A stretch of DNA of 64,000 nt from Candidatus Pelearchaeum maunauluense. GTDB taxonomy: Archaea; Thermoproteota; Nitrososphaeria_A; Caldarchaeales; Caldarchaeaceae. This document shows positions 16,449 through 25,934 of this stretch, one piece after another (position 1 is the stretch's first letter; the number at the start of each line of letters is the position of its first letter). Position numbers and translations under genes: made by a program. Location of the stretch: NCBI GenBank assembly GCA_030059675.1, contig JANVYQ010000006.1:1-64000 (forward strand), in the 5' to 3' direction. Below the pieces are notes generated by a model. The model was not told where the DNA came from. It searched no databases and saw only the letters and a program-made list of their open reading frames with translations.

Positions 16449-18827
16449 ATGCGCAGCAGCTCCGAAGCGTTAGAATGGCGACTAAGGGAGAGGGACCTCC
16501 GCCTCCTCACAGGAAGGGGGAGATACATAAACGACATCAAGCTCCTCGACATGCTATACTGCACAGTAGTTGGAAGCAGGTGTCCACACGCAAAAATAAA
16601 GCGTATAGACGTGAGTAAAGCCCGCGCCCTCAACGGCGTTGTAGCAGTATTGACTGGAGACATGCTTAAAAATATAATGAAGCCCCTGCCGCCAGCAGCG
16701 GATTACAGAGCATTCGGCTGGCACTGGCGTCTAGTGGAGACATACCCACTAGCGGTGGATAAGGTTAGGTTCGTGGGCGAGCCAGTTGTGGCTATAGCGG
16801 CTGTTGATGAATACACAGCAGCAGACGCGGCGGAGCTCGTTGAAATAGAGTATGAGCCCCTCAAGCCAGTTGTTAACCCACTTGAAGCCATGAAGCCCGA
16901 GTCCCCACTCCTCTACGAGGAGTGGGGAGATAACATACAGGCTCACATAAGGTTTAGGTTTGGTGATGTAGCCGCGGCATTCGCCAAGGCTGACAGGATA
17001 ATCAAGGTCAGGTGGCGCGAGGCGCGCCAGTCTGGCTTCCCGATAGAGCCGCGCGGCATAGTAGCGCAGTACAACGCTGGGGAGAAGACGATAACAGTCT
17101 GGAGCTCAACGCAATCCCCAGCGCTTGGACAGCTATACATAGCGAAAGCCCTGGGCATGCCTACGAGTAGCGTGAGAGTTTTTGCGCCAGACATAGGCGG
17201 GGGCTTCGGCAACAAGCTACACTGGTGGCTAGACCTGATACCCTGCCTCCTCTCCATGAAGACTGGGAAGCCCGTCAAACTCTTCGAGACACGCTACCAG
17301 AACTTCCTATCCCAGCCCCACCAGCGTGATGTGGTGTGGAACGCTGAGGCGGCGGTGAGGAATGATGGGAGGATACTCGCGCTAAGAGCGTTACTCGTGA
17401 TAGACTATGGCGTTGAGGGGACGAACAAGGGGACAGGAGCTCCATCAATAGTCCCAGCATCGCTATCCACGCCCAACGCCTACAAGCTTGAAGCTGTGGA
17501 TATAGATGCATACGGCGTCGTAACCAACAAGTCGTTCTACTGCGCGTATAGGGGGTATGGTAAGGATAAGGGGGTTAAGCTGATGGAGCGCGTGATGCAG
17601 AGGATAAGCGTAGAGCTGGGCATACCGCCTGAGGAGGTGAGGTTCAGAAACTTCATCCAGCCCAGCGAGTTCCCATACAAACAGGTAACGGGCTACGTAT
17701 TTGATAGTGGCAACTATCCAGAAACTCTGCGTAGGGCGCTTGAGCTCTTGGATATAGGCTGGTGGAGGAAGAGGCAGGAGGAGCTGCGTAGAGAGGGTAG
17801 GTACATCGGTATAGGTGTTGTATTCGCGGTGGAGCCTGCTGGAGCTGCCATACCCAACTCGTTCTACAGCGGCTATGAGAGCGCCCGCGTAAGCATAACA
17901 GCAGACGGGAGCGTTGAAGTATATACTGGAATGCTAGACATAGGCCAGGGCTCCTCAGTCGCGATAGCTCAAGCGGTCTCGGAGACGCTGGGCGTCCCCA
18001 TAAGCTGGGTCAAGGTCTTCAGCGGCTCAAGCGACTACCTGGGCTCAGGGACATACGCGAGCAGAGGCGCCGTATACGGCGTGGGAGCAGTGATAAAAGC
18101 ATCAAGAATACTACGCGAGAGGCTCACGCGGATAATGGCGCACCTCTGGGACGCGAGGCCAGAGGATGTGGAGATAGCTAATGGCGAGCTGGTGCTGAAG
18201 CCAGAGCCGGAGAGGAGGATAAGGCTGGATGAGCTAGCCCAAAAGCTATACCACTTCCCAGGCCAGCACAGGCTTCTCAGCGAGGAGCTTCTCCGCGAGG
18301 GGGTGGTGCCGCTTGACGTAACGGTATCCTGGTTCAGCCCAATAACATCAAAAGACCCCACAGCGACTTACACAACGGTATCATGCTCCGCAGATATAGC
18401 GGTTGTTGAGGTTGATGCCGAGACAGGCGAGGTTAAGATTCTCAAATACGTAACCGTGCATGACGCTGGCCGTGTGATAAATCACCAGATTGTTGAAGGC
18501 CAGGTCGTGGGGGGTGTTGCGCAGGGTATTGGGGGAGCGCTCTATGAGGAGCTAATCTACAACGAGGATGGACTACTGACAACGGCAAGCTTCGCAGACT
18601 ACCTAATGCCCAGCGCGCTAGAGATGCCCAGCGTGGAGATGAGCCATGTGGAGACACCATCGCCATTCACGGAACTAGGCTCCAAGGGCATGTCTGAAGG
18701 CCCAGCATACTCCAGCACCGTAGCTATAGCTAATGCTGTAGAAGACGCCCTAACACCCTTCGGTGTTGCTGTGGAGGAGATACCGCTCACGCCTGAAAGA
18801 GTAAGACGCCTCATCAAACATGGCTGA
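16449..18827 (+). CDS. Molybdenum hydroxylase large subunit (xanthine dehydrogenase / CoxL-like)
   Basis: This 792-residue protein is the molybdopterin-cytosine-dinucleotide-binding subunit of the xanthine oxidase family, which hydroxylates aldehydes, purines or other carbon centres. The N-terminal a/b hammerhead domain (LTGRGRYINDIKLLDMLYC) is followed by the cofactor loop DIGGGFGN near residue 250 and AYRGYGKDKG near 363. True CO dehydrogenase carries an AYxCSFR loop instead, so it is not a CO dehydrogenase. GQGSSVAIAQAVSETLG near 500 and the C-terminal SKGMSEGP segment are present. These enzymes need a FAD subunit and a 2Fe-2S subunit; neither gene is in the window. The next gene overlaps by eight bases. 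Confidence 0.9.
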   Translation: MRSSSEALEWRLRERDLRLLTGRGRYINDIKLLDMLYCTVVGSRCPHAKIKRIDVSKARALNGVVAVLTGDMLKNIMKPLPPAADYRAFGWHWRLVETYPLAVDKVRFVGEPVVAIAAVDEYTAADAAELVEIEYEPLKPVVNPLEAMKPESPLLYEEWGDNIQAHIRFRFGDVAAAFAKADRIIKVRWREARQSGFPIEPRGIVAQYNAGEKTITVWSSTQSPALGQLYIAKALGMPTSSVRVFAPDIGGGFGNKLHWWLDLIPCLLSMKTGKPVKLFETRYQNFLSQPHQRDVVWNAEAAVRNDGRILALRALLVIDYGVEGTNKGTGAPSIVPASLSTPNAYKLEAVDIDAYGVVTNKSFYCAYRGYGKDKGVKLMERVMQRISVELGIPPEEVRFRNFIQPSEFPYKQVTGYVFDSGNYPETLRRALELLDIGWWRKRQEELRREGRYIGIGVVFAVEPAGAAIPNSFYSGYESARVSITADGSVEVYTGMLDIGQGSSVAIAQAVSETLGVPISWVKVFSGSSDYLGSGTYASRGAVYGVGAVIKASRILRERLTRIMAHLWDARPEDVEIANGELVLKPEPERRIRLDELAQKLYHFPGQHRLLSEELLREGVVPLDVTVSWFSPITSKDPTATYTTVSCSADIAVVEVDAETGEVKILKYVTVHDAGRVINHQIVEGQVVGGVAQGIGGALYEELIYNEDGLLTTASFADYLMPSALEMPSVEMSHVETPSPFTELGSKGMSEGPAYSSTVAIANAVEDALTPFGVAVEEIPLTPERVRRLIKHG

Positions 18828-19845
18828 AACTCTTATTAGTATAGAAAAACCACGCCAACACATGAAGTTTGGTATAGTTCTGCCGACATTCTGCGGTGGC
18901 GTGCGCGGCGATGAGGTGCCAGACATAGGCGAGCTGGTTAAATTCGCGCAGAAGGCTGAGGAACTGGGATTTGACTCCCTATGGGTTATAGAGCACCTGC
19001 TAGTGGCCAACCCAATATATAGATGCACGTGGTTTGACCCCCTCATATCCCTCGCCTCAGTCGCGGCGAGCACCGAGAAGGTTAAGCTGGGCACGGCGAT
19101 ACTTGTTCTCCCACTCAGAACCCCAGCGGTACTCGCTAAGGAAGTGGCTACTCTTGACGTGGTCTCTAGGGGCCGTGTAATCCTAGGCGTGGGCAACGGC
19201 TGGTGGGAGAAGGAGTTTGAAGCAAGCGGCGTTCCATACAACCAGAGAGGAGCCCGCTCAGACGAGTATATAGACATACTAAGGAAGCTATGGACTGAGA
19301 AGAACGTCTCGTTCAAAGGTAGGTTCTACCAGTTTGAGGATATTACAATTGAGCCGCGGCCTGTCCAGAAGCCTCATCCACCAATCTGGATAGCTGGCGG
19401 AAGCGCTGCGGGAAAGGCTGAGGGCGTCTATAAAGTAAGGGCGGAAAGGGTTCTCAAGAGAGTAGGAACGAAGGGCGATGGCTGGATAGCACGCGCGGTA
19501 ACGTTGCCAGAGCTTATTAAGAGCGACTGGGAGAAGATACGGGCATACGCCAAAGAGGCTGGGAGAAACCCAGACAACATAACCTTCGCCCACCTCAACT
19601 TCATACACATGACAGACGAGAGCGACACAAACTTCGAATCCGCGCGCAAGGCATTCTCACTAATCTCAAACCTTCCATTCGACGACATCCTCAACGAGTA
19701 CATAGTCGGGCCCAGGAAGAGGGTGTTGGAGAGGATAGAGAAGCTTGCTGAGCTGGGGCTTCAATACATGATAGTCTGGCCCACTGGCTTTGACTATAAG
19801 CTCATGGGCTTCCTAGCGCGTGAGGTCATGCCGAGCTACGTCTAA
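18820..19845 (+). CDS. Luciferase-like (LLM class) oxidoreductase, probably F420-dependent
   Basis: The 341-residue product has the TIM-barrel pattern of luciferase-like monooxygenases: MKFGIVLPTF at the start of the domain, GFDSLWVIEHLL near residue 48, LGTAILVLPLRTPAVLAKEVATLDVVSRGRVILGVGNGW near 90-128 and PRPVQKPHPPIWIAGGS near 180. In archaea these usually use coenzyme F420 rather than FMN; the split cannot be decided here. ATG 18820 overlaps the preceding gene by eight bases; a later ATG at 18862 (KFGIVLP) would match the domain start more closely. Coupling to the molybdenum hydroxylase gene suggests a shared catabolic pathway. Confidence 0.88.
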   Translation: MAETLISIEKPRQHMKFGIVLPTFCGGVRGDEVPDIGELVKFAQKAEELGFDSLWVIEHLLVANPIYRCTWFDPLISLASVAASTEKVKLGTAILVLPLRTPAVLAKEVATLDVVSRGRVILGVGNGWWEKEFEASGVPYNQRGARSDEYIDILRKLWTEKNVSFKGRFYQFEDITIEPRPVQKPHPPIWIAGGSAAGKAEGVYKVRAERVLKRVGTKGDGWIARAVTLPELIKSDWEKIRAYAKEAGRNPDNITFAHLNFIHMTDESDTNFESARKAFSLISNLPFDDILNEYIVGPRKRVLERIEKLAELGLQYMIVWPTGFDYKLMGFLAREVMPSYV

Positions 19846-19898
19846 AAATATCATCCAAACATTTTCGGGTATCAGCTTACGTTTAATTACATTGACCA

Positions 19899-19908
19899 AA
19901 GTATAAAG
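19899..19908 (+). promoter_or_regulatory. TATA-like box of the lut genes
   Basis: AAGTATAAAG lies about 30-39 bases before ATG 19938; a second A/T-rich element (GTTTAATTAC) lies 20 bases further up. The 92-base gap after the luciferase-like gene therefore probably starts a new transcript. Confidence 0.4.
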
Positions 19909-19937
19909 CCTAACATGAAGAAGTGTAAGGCTTGCTG

Positions 19938-20498
19938 ATGAAAGAGTTGGAGAGTATTATACGGTTATTTAAGGACAGGTTTGAACAGCAGGCTGGGAGG
20001 GTTTATGAAGCAGAGACGCTGGATGAGGCTGCCTCAAAATTATCCAACATCCTCCTAGAGCAGAATGTGAGGCGTGTCGCTATAGCTGGGATGGATGAGC
20101 AGGTCAGAGAGAGGATTAGGGAGAGCCTAACCAGCGTTGGTATGGAGATTGTAGAACCACGCGGCGGGAATGCTCACGAAACCATAAACTCCGCCGAGGC
20201 TGGGGTAACATTAGCCAGCTTCGCCGTCGCAGATATAGGAGCAATAGCAGAGATAACCAACGACGACGCTGATAGGCTGGTCTCCTCACTGCCAAGAATA
20301 CACGCCTGCCTACTACAACGCCAAAACATCATAGACACCTTTGAAAACTCTGCACAGCTCATAAGGGATGCACTAAGCTCAAGCCGGAGCTGCGTCGTCT
20401 CCTTCATCGGAGGACCAAGCAGGACGGGAGATATAGAGCTCAAGCTGGTGCTGGGAGTTCATGGCCCCCACCAGGTTCATGTAATAATCTTCGGCTAG
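19938..20498 (+). CDS. lutC: LutC-like LUD-domain protein
   Basis: This protein of about 186 residues is a single LUD (lactate utilisation) domain of the LutC/YkgG type. LutC works with LutA and LutB in the iron-sulfur complex that oxidises L-lactate to pyruvate in the cytosol. Seen are the C-terminal half with GVTLASFAVADIGAIAEITNDDADRLVSSLPRIH (near residues 95-130) and the FIGGPSRTGDIELKLVLGVHGPHQVHVII ending, which carries the conserved GPS-TGDIE motif. ATG 19938 is preferred over TTG 19932 because its ribosome spacing to AAGG is better. The LutB-LutA fusion follows 15 bases later. Confidence 0.88.
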   Translation: MKELESIIRLFKDRFEQQAGRVYEAETLDEAASKLSNILLEQNVRRVAIAGMDEQVRERIRESLTSVGMEIVEPRGGNAHETINSAEAGVTLASFAVADIGAIAEITNDDADRLVSSLPRIHACLLQRQNIIDTFENSAQLIRDALSSSRSCVVSFIGGPSRTGDIELKLVLGVHGPHQVHVIIFG

Positions 20499-20513
20499 GG
20501 GGAGTGGCGTTGT

Positions 20514-22637
20514 ATGGGACTGGAGACATACGAGCCCCTGATTAAGCAGCTCAAGAATATGCTGGGGCAGAAGGAGAGGTCAGCCGCCCTTTATGCGGCG
20601 ATGAAGCGCGGACGCGACGGAAGAGCGAGAACCATGCAAGAGTTCGCAGACTTCAACGAGTATCGCCATGGAATAAGAAAGATAAAAGAGAGGAACATAG
20701 ACAATCTTGACAAGCTCTTAGAGAGATTCATGGAAGAAGCACGGAAACGCGGAGCTCATGTCTATCTGGCTAGAGATGGCCCAGACGCGATAAGCTACAT
20801 AATGAATGTAGTAAAGCAGAAGCAGGCCAGGCTGATAATCAAGTCAAAATCACTAACCAGTGAGGAGATTGAGTTTAACGAACCCTTTGAGAAGGCGGGA
20901 TATGAGGTGTATGAGACTGACTTGGGAGAGTGGATAATGCAGGTTGCTCGCGAGAAGCCATTCCACTTGGTCTTCCCAGCGGTGCATAAGACCACGCCTG
21001 AGGTTGCTGAGCTTTTCTCACGCGCATACCAGAAAGCTATAGAAGGAGACCTCAGCGCGATAATGAAGTTCGTCAGGGAGACTCTTAGAAGAATCTTCCT
21101 GTCAGCCGATGTTGGTGTATCGGGGGCTAACGTGGCGATAGCGGAGAACGGGGCAATAGTCTTGGAGACTAATGAGGGTAATGGGAGGCTGGTAACGAGC
21201 ATACCGAAGATACATATCGTCCTAATGGGGATGGAGAAGATTGTTGAGCGGGTTGAGGATGCCATACCGCTAATCCGCGGCCACGCAGTAAGCGCAACGG
21301 GCCAGAGAACAACCACCTACGTCTCTATAATCGCTGGACGCCCACCCCTAGCTGGAGATGACGGCCGCGAGATGCACGTCGTAATACTTGATAACGGCAG
21401 GTCTAGGATGCGCGAAGACAGTTGGTTTAGAGAGGCTCTATACTGCATCCGCTGCGGCGCCTGCATGAATATCTGCGCACCATACAGCGTATCAGGCGGC
21501 CACGTCTTCGGCTACATCTACCCAGGCCCAATCGGAATACCCTGGACAGCAAACGTCCACGGCCTAGACAAGGCCAAGTTCGCCCACCTCTGCATATCAT
21601 GCGGCCTATGCAAGGAGATATGCCCGGCAGAGATAGACATACCGATGATGATAGCCCGCGTGAAGGAGCTGGACGTGGAGAAGCATGGCCAGCTAAAAGT
21701 GAATAGAATCCTGGAAAGCTACGAGAGCTACGCCCCCATACTAAGCAGTATAGCCCCGCTCTGGAACTGGTTAATGCGGCGCGTGCTAATCCGCGCGTTG
21801 ATGGAGAAGCTGACAGGAATAGACCGCAGTAGGCCGTTGCCGGAATTCAAGAGAAACACGTTTATGAAGTGGTATAGGAAGAACGCGGCCAGGCTCAGAG
21901 CTGGAGGCTCAGGCAAGAAGGCTGTGCTCTTTGTTGATTTCTTCGCCAACTACATAGAGCCACAACTCGCCATAACGCTGGTTGAAGCCCTCGCAAGGGC
22001 TGGCGTTGAGGTTGTAGTCCCAGAGCAGAAGACAAGCGGATACCCATACATACTCTATGGAGACTTGAAAGAGGCCGAGAAGGTAGCCCGCTATAATGTG
22101 GAAAAGCTATACCCATACGTGAAGGATGGCTACGACATAATATCAATAGAGCCCACAGCCACATACTCGTTGAGAGAATCATATCCTAAGCTACTCAACA
22201 ATAGCGAAGAATCCCTAGCTGTTGCGTCCAAGACGTATGAAGCCCTAGAGTATCTATGGGCCCTCGTTCAGCAGGGTAAGATAGTGGTCGAGAAGACTCT
22301 CTCAGGCCGCGCAGGCTTTCACATACCATGCCACGAACGCGGCCTATCCCACGGAAAATACGCAATAGCCCTACTGAGGGAAGCAGGCCTAGAGGTGGAG
22401 ATACGCGAAACAGGAATGTGCTGCGGAATGGCTGGAACGTTCGGCCTAAAGAAAGGAACACTAGGTATAGAACTCTCGCTAGCTATAGGAGAACAGCTAT
22501 TCAAACAATTCAAAGACAACAACCTAGACTTCATAGTTACGGAGAGCAGCGTCTGCAAGATACAGTTGGAGCAGGGAACTGGGCTACAGGTATTCCACCC
22601 CCTCAAACTACTTGGAGACGCTCTCAAGGCTGCGTAA
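20514..22637 (+). CDS. LutB-LutA fusion, iron-sulfur lactate oxidation protein
   Basis: In 707 residues this protein joins what are usually two subunits. Residues 1-300 are a LutB LUD domain (VGVSGANVAIAENGAIVLETNEGNGR, then SIIAGRPPLAGDD). Near 310 and 360 come two 4Fe-4S ferredoxin motifs (CIRCGACMNICAPY and CISCGLCKEICP). The C-terminal 230 residues are LutA/GlpC-like cysteine-rich domain, with HIPCHERG, MCCGMAGTFG near 635 and SSVCKIQ, the ligands of a [4Fe-4S]-like CCG site. In the first CCG repeat the usual EPSC-type Cys is replaced (SIEPTATYSLRE), so only one CCG site is complete. With LutC just upstream it would oxidise lactate or a similar 2-hydroxy acid and pass electrons to a membrane carrier not encoded nearby. 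Confidence 0.88.
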   Translation: MGLETYEPLIKQLKNMLGQKERSAALYAAMKRGRDGRARTMQEFADFNEYRHGIRKIKERNIDNLDKLLERFMEEARKRGAHVYLARDGPDAISYIMNVVKQKQARLIIKSKSLTSEEIEFNEPFEKAGYEVYETDLGEWIMQVAREKPFHLVFPAVHKTTPEVAELFSRAYQKAIEGDLSAIMKFVRETLRRIFLSADVGVSGANVAIAENGAIVLETNEGNGRLVTSIPKIHIVLMGMEKIVERVEDAIPLIRGHAVSATGQRTTTYVSIIAGRPPLAGDDGREMHVVILDNGRSRMREDSWFREALYCIRCGACMNICAPYSVSGGHVFGYIYPGPIGIPWTANVHGLDKAKFAHLCISCGLCKEICPAEIDIPMMIARVKELDVEKHGQLKVNRILESYESYAPILSSIAPLWNWLMRRVLIRALMEKLTGIDRSRPLPEFKRNTFMKWYRKNAARLRAGGSGKKAVLFVDFFANYIEPQLAITLVEALARAGVEVVVPEQKTSGYPYILYGDLKEAEKVARYNVEKLYPYVKDGYDIISIEPTATYSLRESYPKLLNNSEESLAVASKTYEALEYLWALVQQGKIVVEKTLSGRAGFHIPCHERGLSHGKYAIALLREAGLEVEIRETGMCCGMAGTFGLKKGTLGIELSLAIGEQLFKQFKDNNLDFIVTESSVCKIQLEQGTGLQVFHPLKLLGDALKAA

Positions 22638-22640
22638 TTT

Positions 22641-23760
22641 CTACTCATGTCTAAGAGAGTGGACAGGGACTGTTCTTCCAGCTCTCCAGGCTGGGTAGAT
22701 GCCGCTCACAACGCCGACTGCTGCTCCTACACCAACAGCTATTGGTATCCAGTCAAGGACAACGACGAAGGGAGCGTTTAGGGCTGCGAGGAGCCCCAGC
22801 CTGATGAAAACCAGGCCCAGAACCATGCCGAGTGCCACGCCGAGCAAAGCGCCGACGACGCCGATAAGAACAGACTCAACCAGGAAGAGCTGGAGAATAA
22901 CGCTTCTCTTAGCTCCGAGAGCGCGTAGAACACCAATCTCACGCGTTCTCTCAGTAACGTTGACCAGCATGATGTTGGAAATGCCGATGGAGCCGACCAG
23001 CAGGGATATGGAGCCTATCATGGTAACGAAGTTGGCGAACATGTCTATCTGCTCCTTCACGAAGTTTGTCAGGTCTTCGAGAGATATTATTACAAACTCA
23101 AGTTTGGGCGCGTCCCTTTTGAGGAAACGGACAGCGTCAGACCTATCGTTGGGATACGCCAGCACCGCGTCCTTAACCTGTGTTATCTGGCTGACAGAGT
23201 TGACCCTAACTTCTATGACGTGATAGACCATATCCACGCCCTTTCCTGGAACCTGTCGTTTAATGTCGTAATTCCCGTCAATGCTCAGTAGTATAACGCT
23301 GCTGAGCATCGGCAGGTCTTTGAGTATTCCAACAACGGTGTAGCGGCGGGTCTCTGAACCGTCCTCGGAGACGATGTTAAGCTCAATCCTCCGCCTTAGA
23401 GCGGATTCAACGTTATCTGCGCTCCGTAGTTCTTCAGCTATCTCCTTGGCTAGGTCGTATCCTATCACAGCCTCATTCTCATTTTTGAAAACTCTACCCC
23501 ACTTTATCCTGTCTTGGGGTAGATAGCCCGGGCGGAACCGCGGATACCCGTATATTCCTTATGTCCATTCCTATAGCCTCTCCCCTAAACTTAACCCCCT
23601 CTATGGGGTCTGTGTATAATACCCCGATTGGATAGACTTCCCTAACCACAGCTATGACCGACGCCACACCGATTATAACACCGAGAGTTGTGAGAACAGA
23701 CCTGAGCTTATGCGAGGTTATGTTAGTTCACGAAAGCCTCACCACATCCCTAATTTCCAA
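22641..23760 (-). pseudogene. FtsX/MacB-type ABC permease, decayed
   Basis: The readable C-terminal part (22641-23468, 275 residues) is a typical MacB/FtsX permease end: ISLLVGSIGISNIMLVNVTERTREIGVLRALGAKR, further membrane helices and GIYPAWRAGRTVPVHSLRHE. Upstream the same strand encodes the normal N-terminus, EIRDVVRLS-stop-TNITSHKLRSVLTTLGVIIGVASVIAVV, where an in-frame TGA (23728-23730) replaces a probable Trp codon. A start at TTG 23760 is supported by GGGAGGTG before it. A frameshift near 23505-23510 separates STPRQD from RIKWGRVFKNENEAVIGYDL. The extracellular domain is also short after VIAVV, so a piece is deleted. With a stop, a shift and a deletion this is dead. Its partner ATPase is not nearby. 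Confidence 0.85.
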
Positions 23761-23826
23761 GCCCTAGCACCTCCCAAGAGCCTGAGGCAGTCAGACAAGC
23801 ATGGAAATCCTTCATTAACATATACA

Positions 23827-25029
23827 TCATCCCCGCGGCTTCTCTCTAGAATTTCTGCCCATCGCATGTATAGCCAGTGGCAGCGTCGCTGCTGTTAAGA
23901 TTGCCCCCGCTATGCCTGGAGCACCTGTTCCCAGCTGTTGGAATACTATGCCACCTATTGTTGGACCTATGATTCTCGTCAAACTACCTATGGAGGTGCT
24001 TACCCCCATGACTTCCCCGACCTCATCGCGGCCGACGACTTTGCTCAGAGCGCTGCTGATGACCGTGTTGAGTATCCCAGCTGACATGGCCATAGGCGCC
24101 AGGACTGCCAGTAGTATGAGCAGGCTGTTGGTGAGCGCCCAGCCTAGTAGTGCTAGGGTTATCATCGCGAGGCCAGCAACTATGAGCTGCCACTCACCAA
24201 AGCGGGATGCGAGCCTGCCTATCAGGACACCCTGAACGAACACCACCATAAGCCCTATGTAAACCAGTAGGTAGCTTGTGAGCTGGGCATCTAGGCCGAA
24301 GCGATGCTTTGCATAAAGTATGAACATGGCCTCAAACATCGTGAATGCGAGTAGGTAGAGTAGCCTTATCTGGAGTAGCCTTCCCACCATTGGATGTCTG
24401 AACAGTTCTTTCAGGGGGGATATTCCGAGGAGCGGCTTGCTGGTCGGCGCTCTTCTCTCCATGCCTGGAGGCTCGCGGAGCCATGCGACTACCATGAAGA
24501 GATTCACAAGCTCAAGGGCTGCGGCGGCGTAGAAAGGTGTAGTAACCCCGTAGACGCTGAGCGTTCCACCTATCGCTGGGCCTAGTATGAGTCCCAAGCC
24601 AAATGAAGCACCTATCAAACCCATGCCACGTGCTCTGTCTCGCGCATCTGACGTGTCTGCTATGTACGCCTGTGCTACCGCCAAGTTGCTCCCAGCGATG
24701 CCCGCGATAATACGGCTGAGAAAGACAATCCATAGAGATGTGGCGAGTCCTAGTAAGATATACCCGAAGAAGCCTAGAACTATGCTGAACATGATGACAG
24801 GCTTCCTACCATACCTGTCTGAGAACCTGCCTATGAAGGGTGCTCCAACAAGCTGGGCCGCCGAGTACGAGGCTATAAGCAATCCCACCAACGTGGGGTC
24901 TGCGCCGAAGACCATGGCGTAGTAGGGTAGGACTGGTATTATTATGCCGAAGCCCAGCATGTCTATAAACACAACTAGGAATACCGCGGCCAGGCCTTTG
25001 TTCCTAGAAAACAACCTATCACCACGCAT
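23827..25029 (-). CDS. MFS efflux transporter, TetA/DHA1-like
   Basis: This 400-residue membrane protein has twelve predicted hydrophobic segments and belongs to the major facilitator superfamily, DHA1 drug:H+ antiporter type. Motif A between helices 2 and 3 reads GRFSDRYGRKPVI near residue 72; GASFGLGLILGPAIGG near 140 is the antiporter motif C. The N-terminus FLVVFIDMLGFGIIIPVLPYY is characteristic of TetA-like proteins. It probably exports a small molecule; the substrate is unknown. TATA-like GCATATAAATACC lies 42-54 bases before the ATG on the minus strand. Confidence 0.9.
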   Translation of the reverse strand: MRGDRLFSRNKGLAAVFLVVFIDMLGFGIIIPVLPYYAMVFGADPTLVGLLIASYSAAQLVGAPFIGRFSDRYGRKPVIMFSIVLGFFGYILLGLATSLWIVFLSRIIAGIAGSNLAVAQAYIADTSDARDRARGMGLIGASFGLGLILGPAIGGTLSVYGVTTPFYAAAALELVNLFMVVAWLREPPGMERRAPTSKPLLGISPLKELFRHPMVGRLLQIRLLYLLAFTMFEAMFILYAKHRFGLDAQLTSYLLVYIGLMVVFVQGVLIGRLASRFGEWQLIVAGLAMITLALLGWALTNSLLILLAVLAPMAMSAGILNTVISSALSKVVGRDEVGEVMGVSTSIGSLTRIIGPTIGGIVFQQLGTGAPGIAGAILTAATLPLAIHAMGRNSREKPRG

Positions 25030-25070
25030 CTATCACGACGCCTTCTATACAACCAAGCCGCAAATTAGGT

Positions 25071-25083
25071 GGTATTTATATGC
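25071..25083 (-). promoter_or_regulatory. TATA box of the MFS transporter gene
   Basis: GCATATAAATACC on the minus strand, 42-54 bases before ATG 25029. The 196-base gap to the divergent disulfide oxidoreductase gene holds this and the box at 25194; its middle is A/T-rich and holds no other feature I can support. Confidence 0.45.
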
Positions 25084-25193
25084 AGTGAGCGGAATGGAGA
25101 TAAAGAAATAATCATCATAATATACAAATATCATCAATTAGGTTACCGACTTCCACAGCAAACATGTTGAACGATAAGATTATACGCGAAACA

Positions 25194-25203
25194 CTATATA
25201 TAG
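25194..25203 (+). promoter_or_regulatory. TATA box of the disulfide oxidoreductase gene
   Basis: CTATATATAG lies 23-32 bases before ATG 25226, so transcription would begin at or next to the start codon, giving a leaderless mRNA; no ribosome site is seen. Confidence 0.6.
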
Positions 25204-25225
25204 CGACTTACATGATAAACAACCT

Positions 25226-25894
25226 ATGGTTGTCTTAAGGGAAAAGGAGAAGAATATAGTGAGGTCAAAGTTTGAGAAGGAGCTTGTTGATAATGTTAGG
25301 CTCGTGGTCTTTACGCAGGAGTTTGAATGCGAGTATTGTAATATGACGCGCGAGCTTGTTGAGGAGCTTGCGGCGCTAACTGATAAGATAAAGGTGGAGA
25401 TCTATGACTTTGAGAAGGATTCCGAGAAGGCTAGGCGGTGGGGCGTTGATAAGGTTCCAGCCCTCCTAATCTTCGGAAAACGCGAAAATGGGATAAGGTA
25501 TTTCGGGATTCCAAGCGGCTACGAGTTCGCATCACTGCTAGAAGATATAGTGGACGTATCGCGCGGAGGCTCCCGCCTCTCACAAGCAACTAAGGAGAAG
25601 CTGAAGAGCGTCACAAAACCCGTACATATACAGGTATTCGTAACCCCCACATGCCCATACTGCCCAGGAGCCGTGAGGATAGCGCACCAGATGGCGCTGG
25701 AGAACGAGAATATAGTGGCGGATATGATAGAGTCGCTGGAATTCCCGTATCTTGCCAATAGGTATCAGGTTATGGCTGTGCCTAAGGTGGTGATAAACGA
25801 CGTTATATCGTTTGAAGGTGCTCTCCCAGAGGCACATTTCTTAGAGCATGTTATGCTTGCTGTAGATTCTGAGGGACTCGTAAGCCGCCGCTGA
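25226..25894 (+). CDS. pdo: Protein disulfide oxidoreductase (glutaredoxin-like, two thioredoxin folds)
   Basis: The 222-residue product contains two thioredoxin folds, each with its own active site: CEYC at residues 35-38 and CPYC at 143-146. Conserved cis-Pro loops (KVPALLIF near 76 and AVPKVVIN near 185) follow each. This arrangement and length define the PDO family of hyperthermophilic archaea and bacteria, cytosolic enzymes that form and shuffle protein disulfides, reduced by a thioredoxin reductase. Its presence supports a thermophilic host. It is a single-gene transcript starting from its own promoter. Confidence 0.93.
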   Translation: MVVLREKEKNIVRSKFEKELVDNVRLVVFTQEFECEYCNMTRELVEELAALTDKIKVEIYDFEKDSEKARRWGVDKVPALLIFGKRENGIRYFGIPSGYEFASLLEDIVDVSRGGSRLSQATKEKLKSVTKPVHIQVFVTPTCPYCPGAVRIAHQMALENENIVADMIESLEFPYLANRYQVMAVPKVVINDVISFEGALPEAHFLEHVMLAVDSEGLVSRR

Positions 25895-25904
25895 ATATTT
25901 AAAT
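25895..25904 (+). promoter_or_regulatory. TATA box of ilvE
   Basis: ATATTTAAAT immediately follows the disulfide oxidoreductase stop and lies 31-40 bases before the ilvE TTG start at 25935, a good distance for an archaeal promoter. Confidence 0.5.
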
Positions 25905-25934
25905 CCTCATCAACGCGCATGAACGGTTAGTACC

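Noticed and set aside
16449..18827. Carbon monoxide dehydrogenase large subunit.
   Set aside because: The AYRGYG loop is not the AYxCSFR loop of true CO dehydrogenase, and the partner subunits are absent.
25212..25238. A short frame (MINNLWLS) as a leader peptide before the disulfide oxidoreductase gene.
   Set aside because: The TATA box predicts transcription starting at about 25226, after this ATG, and there is no ribosome site.
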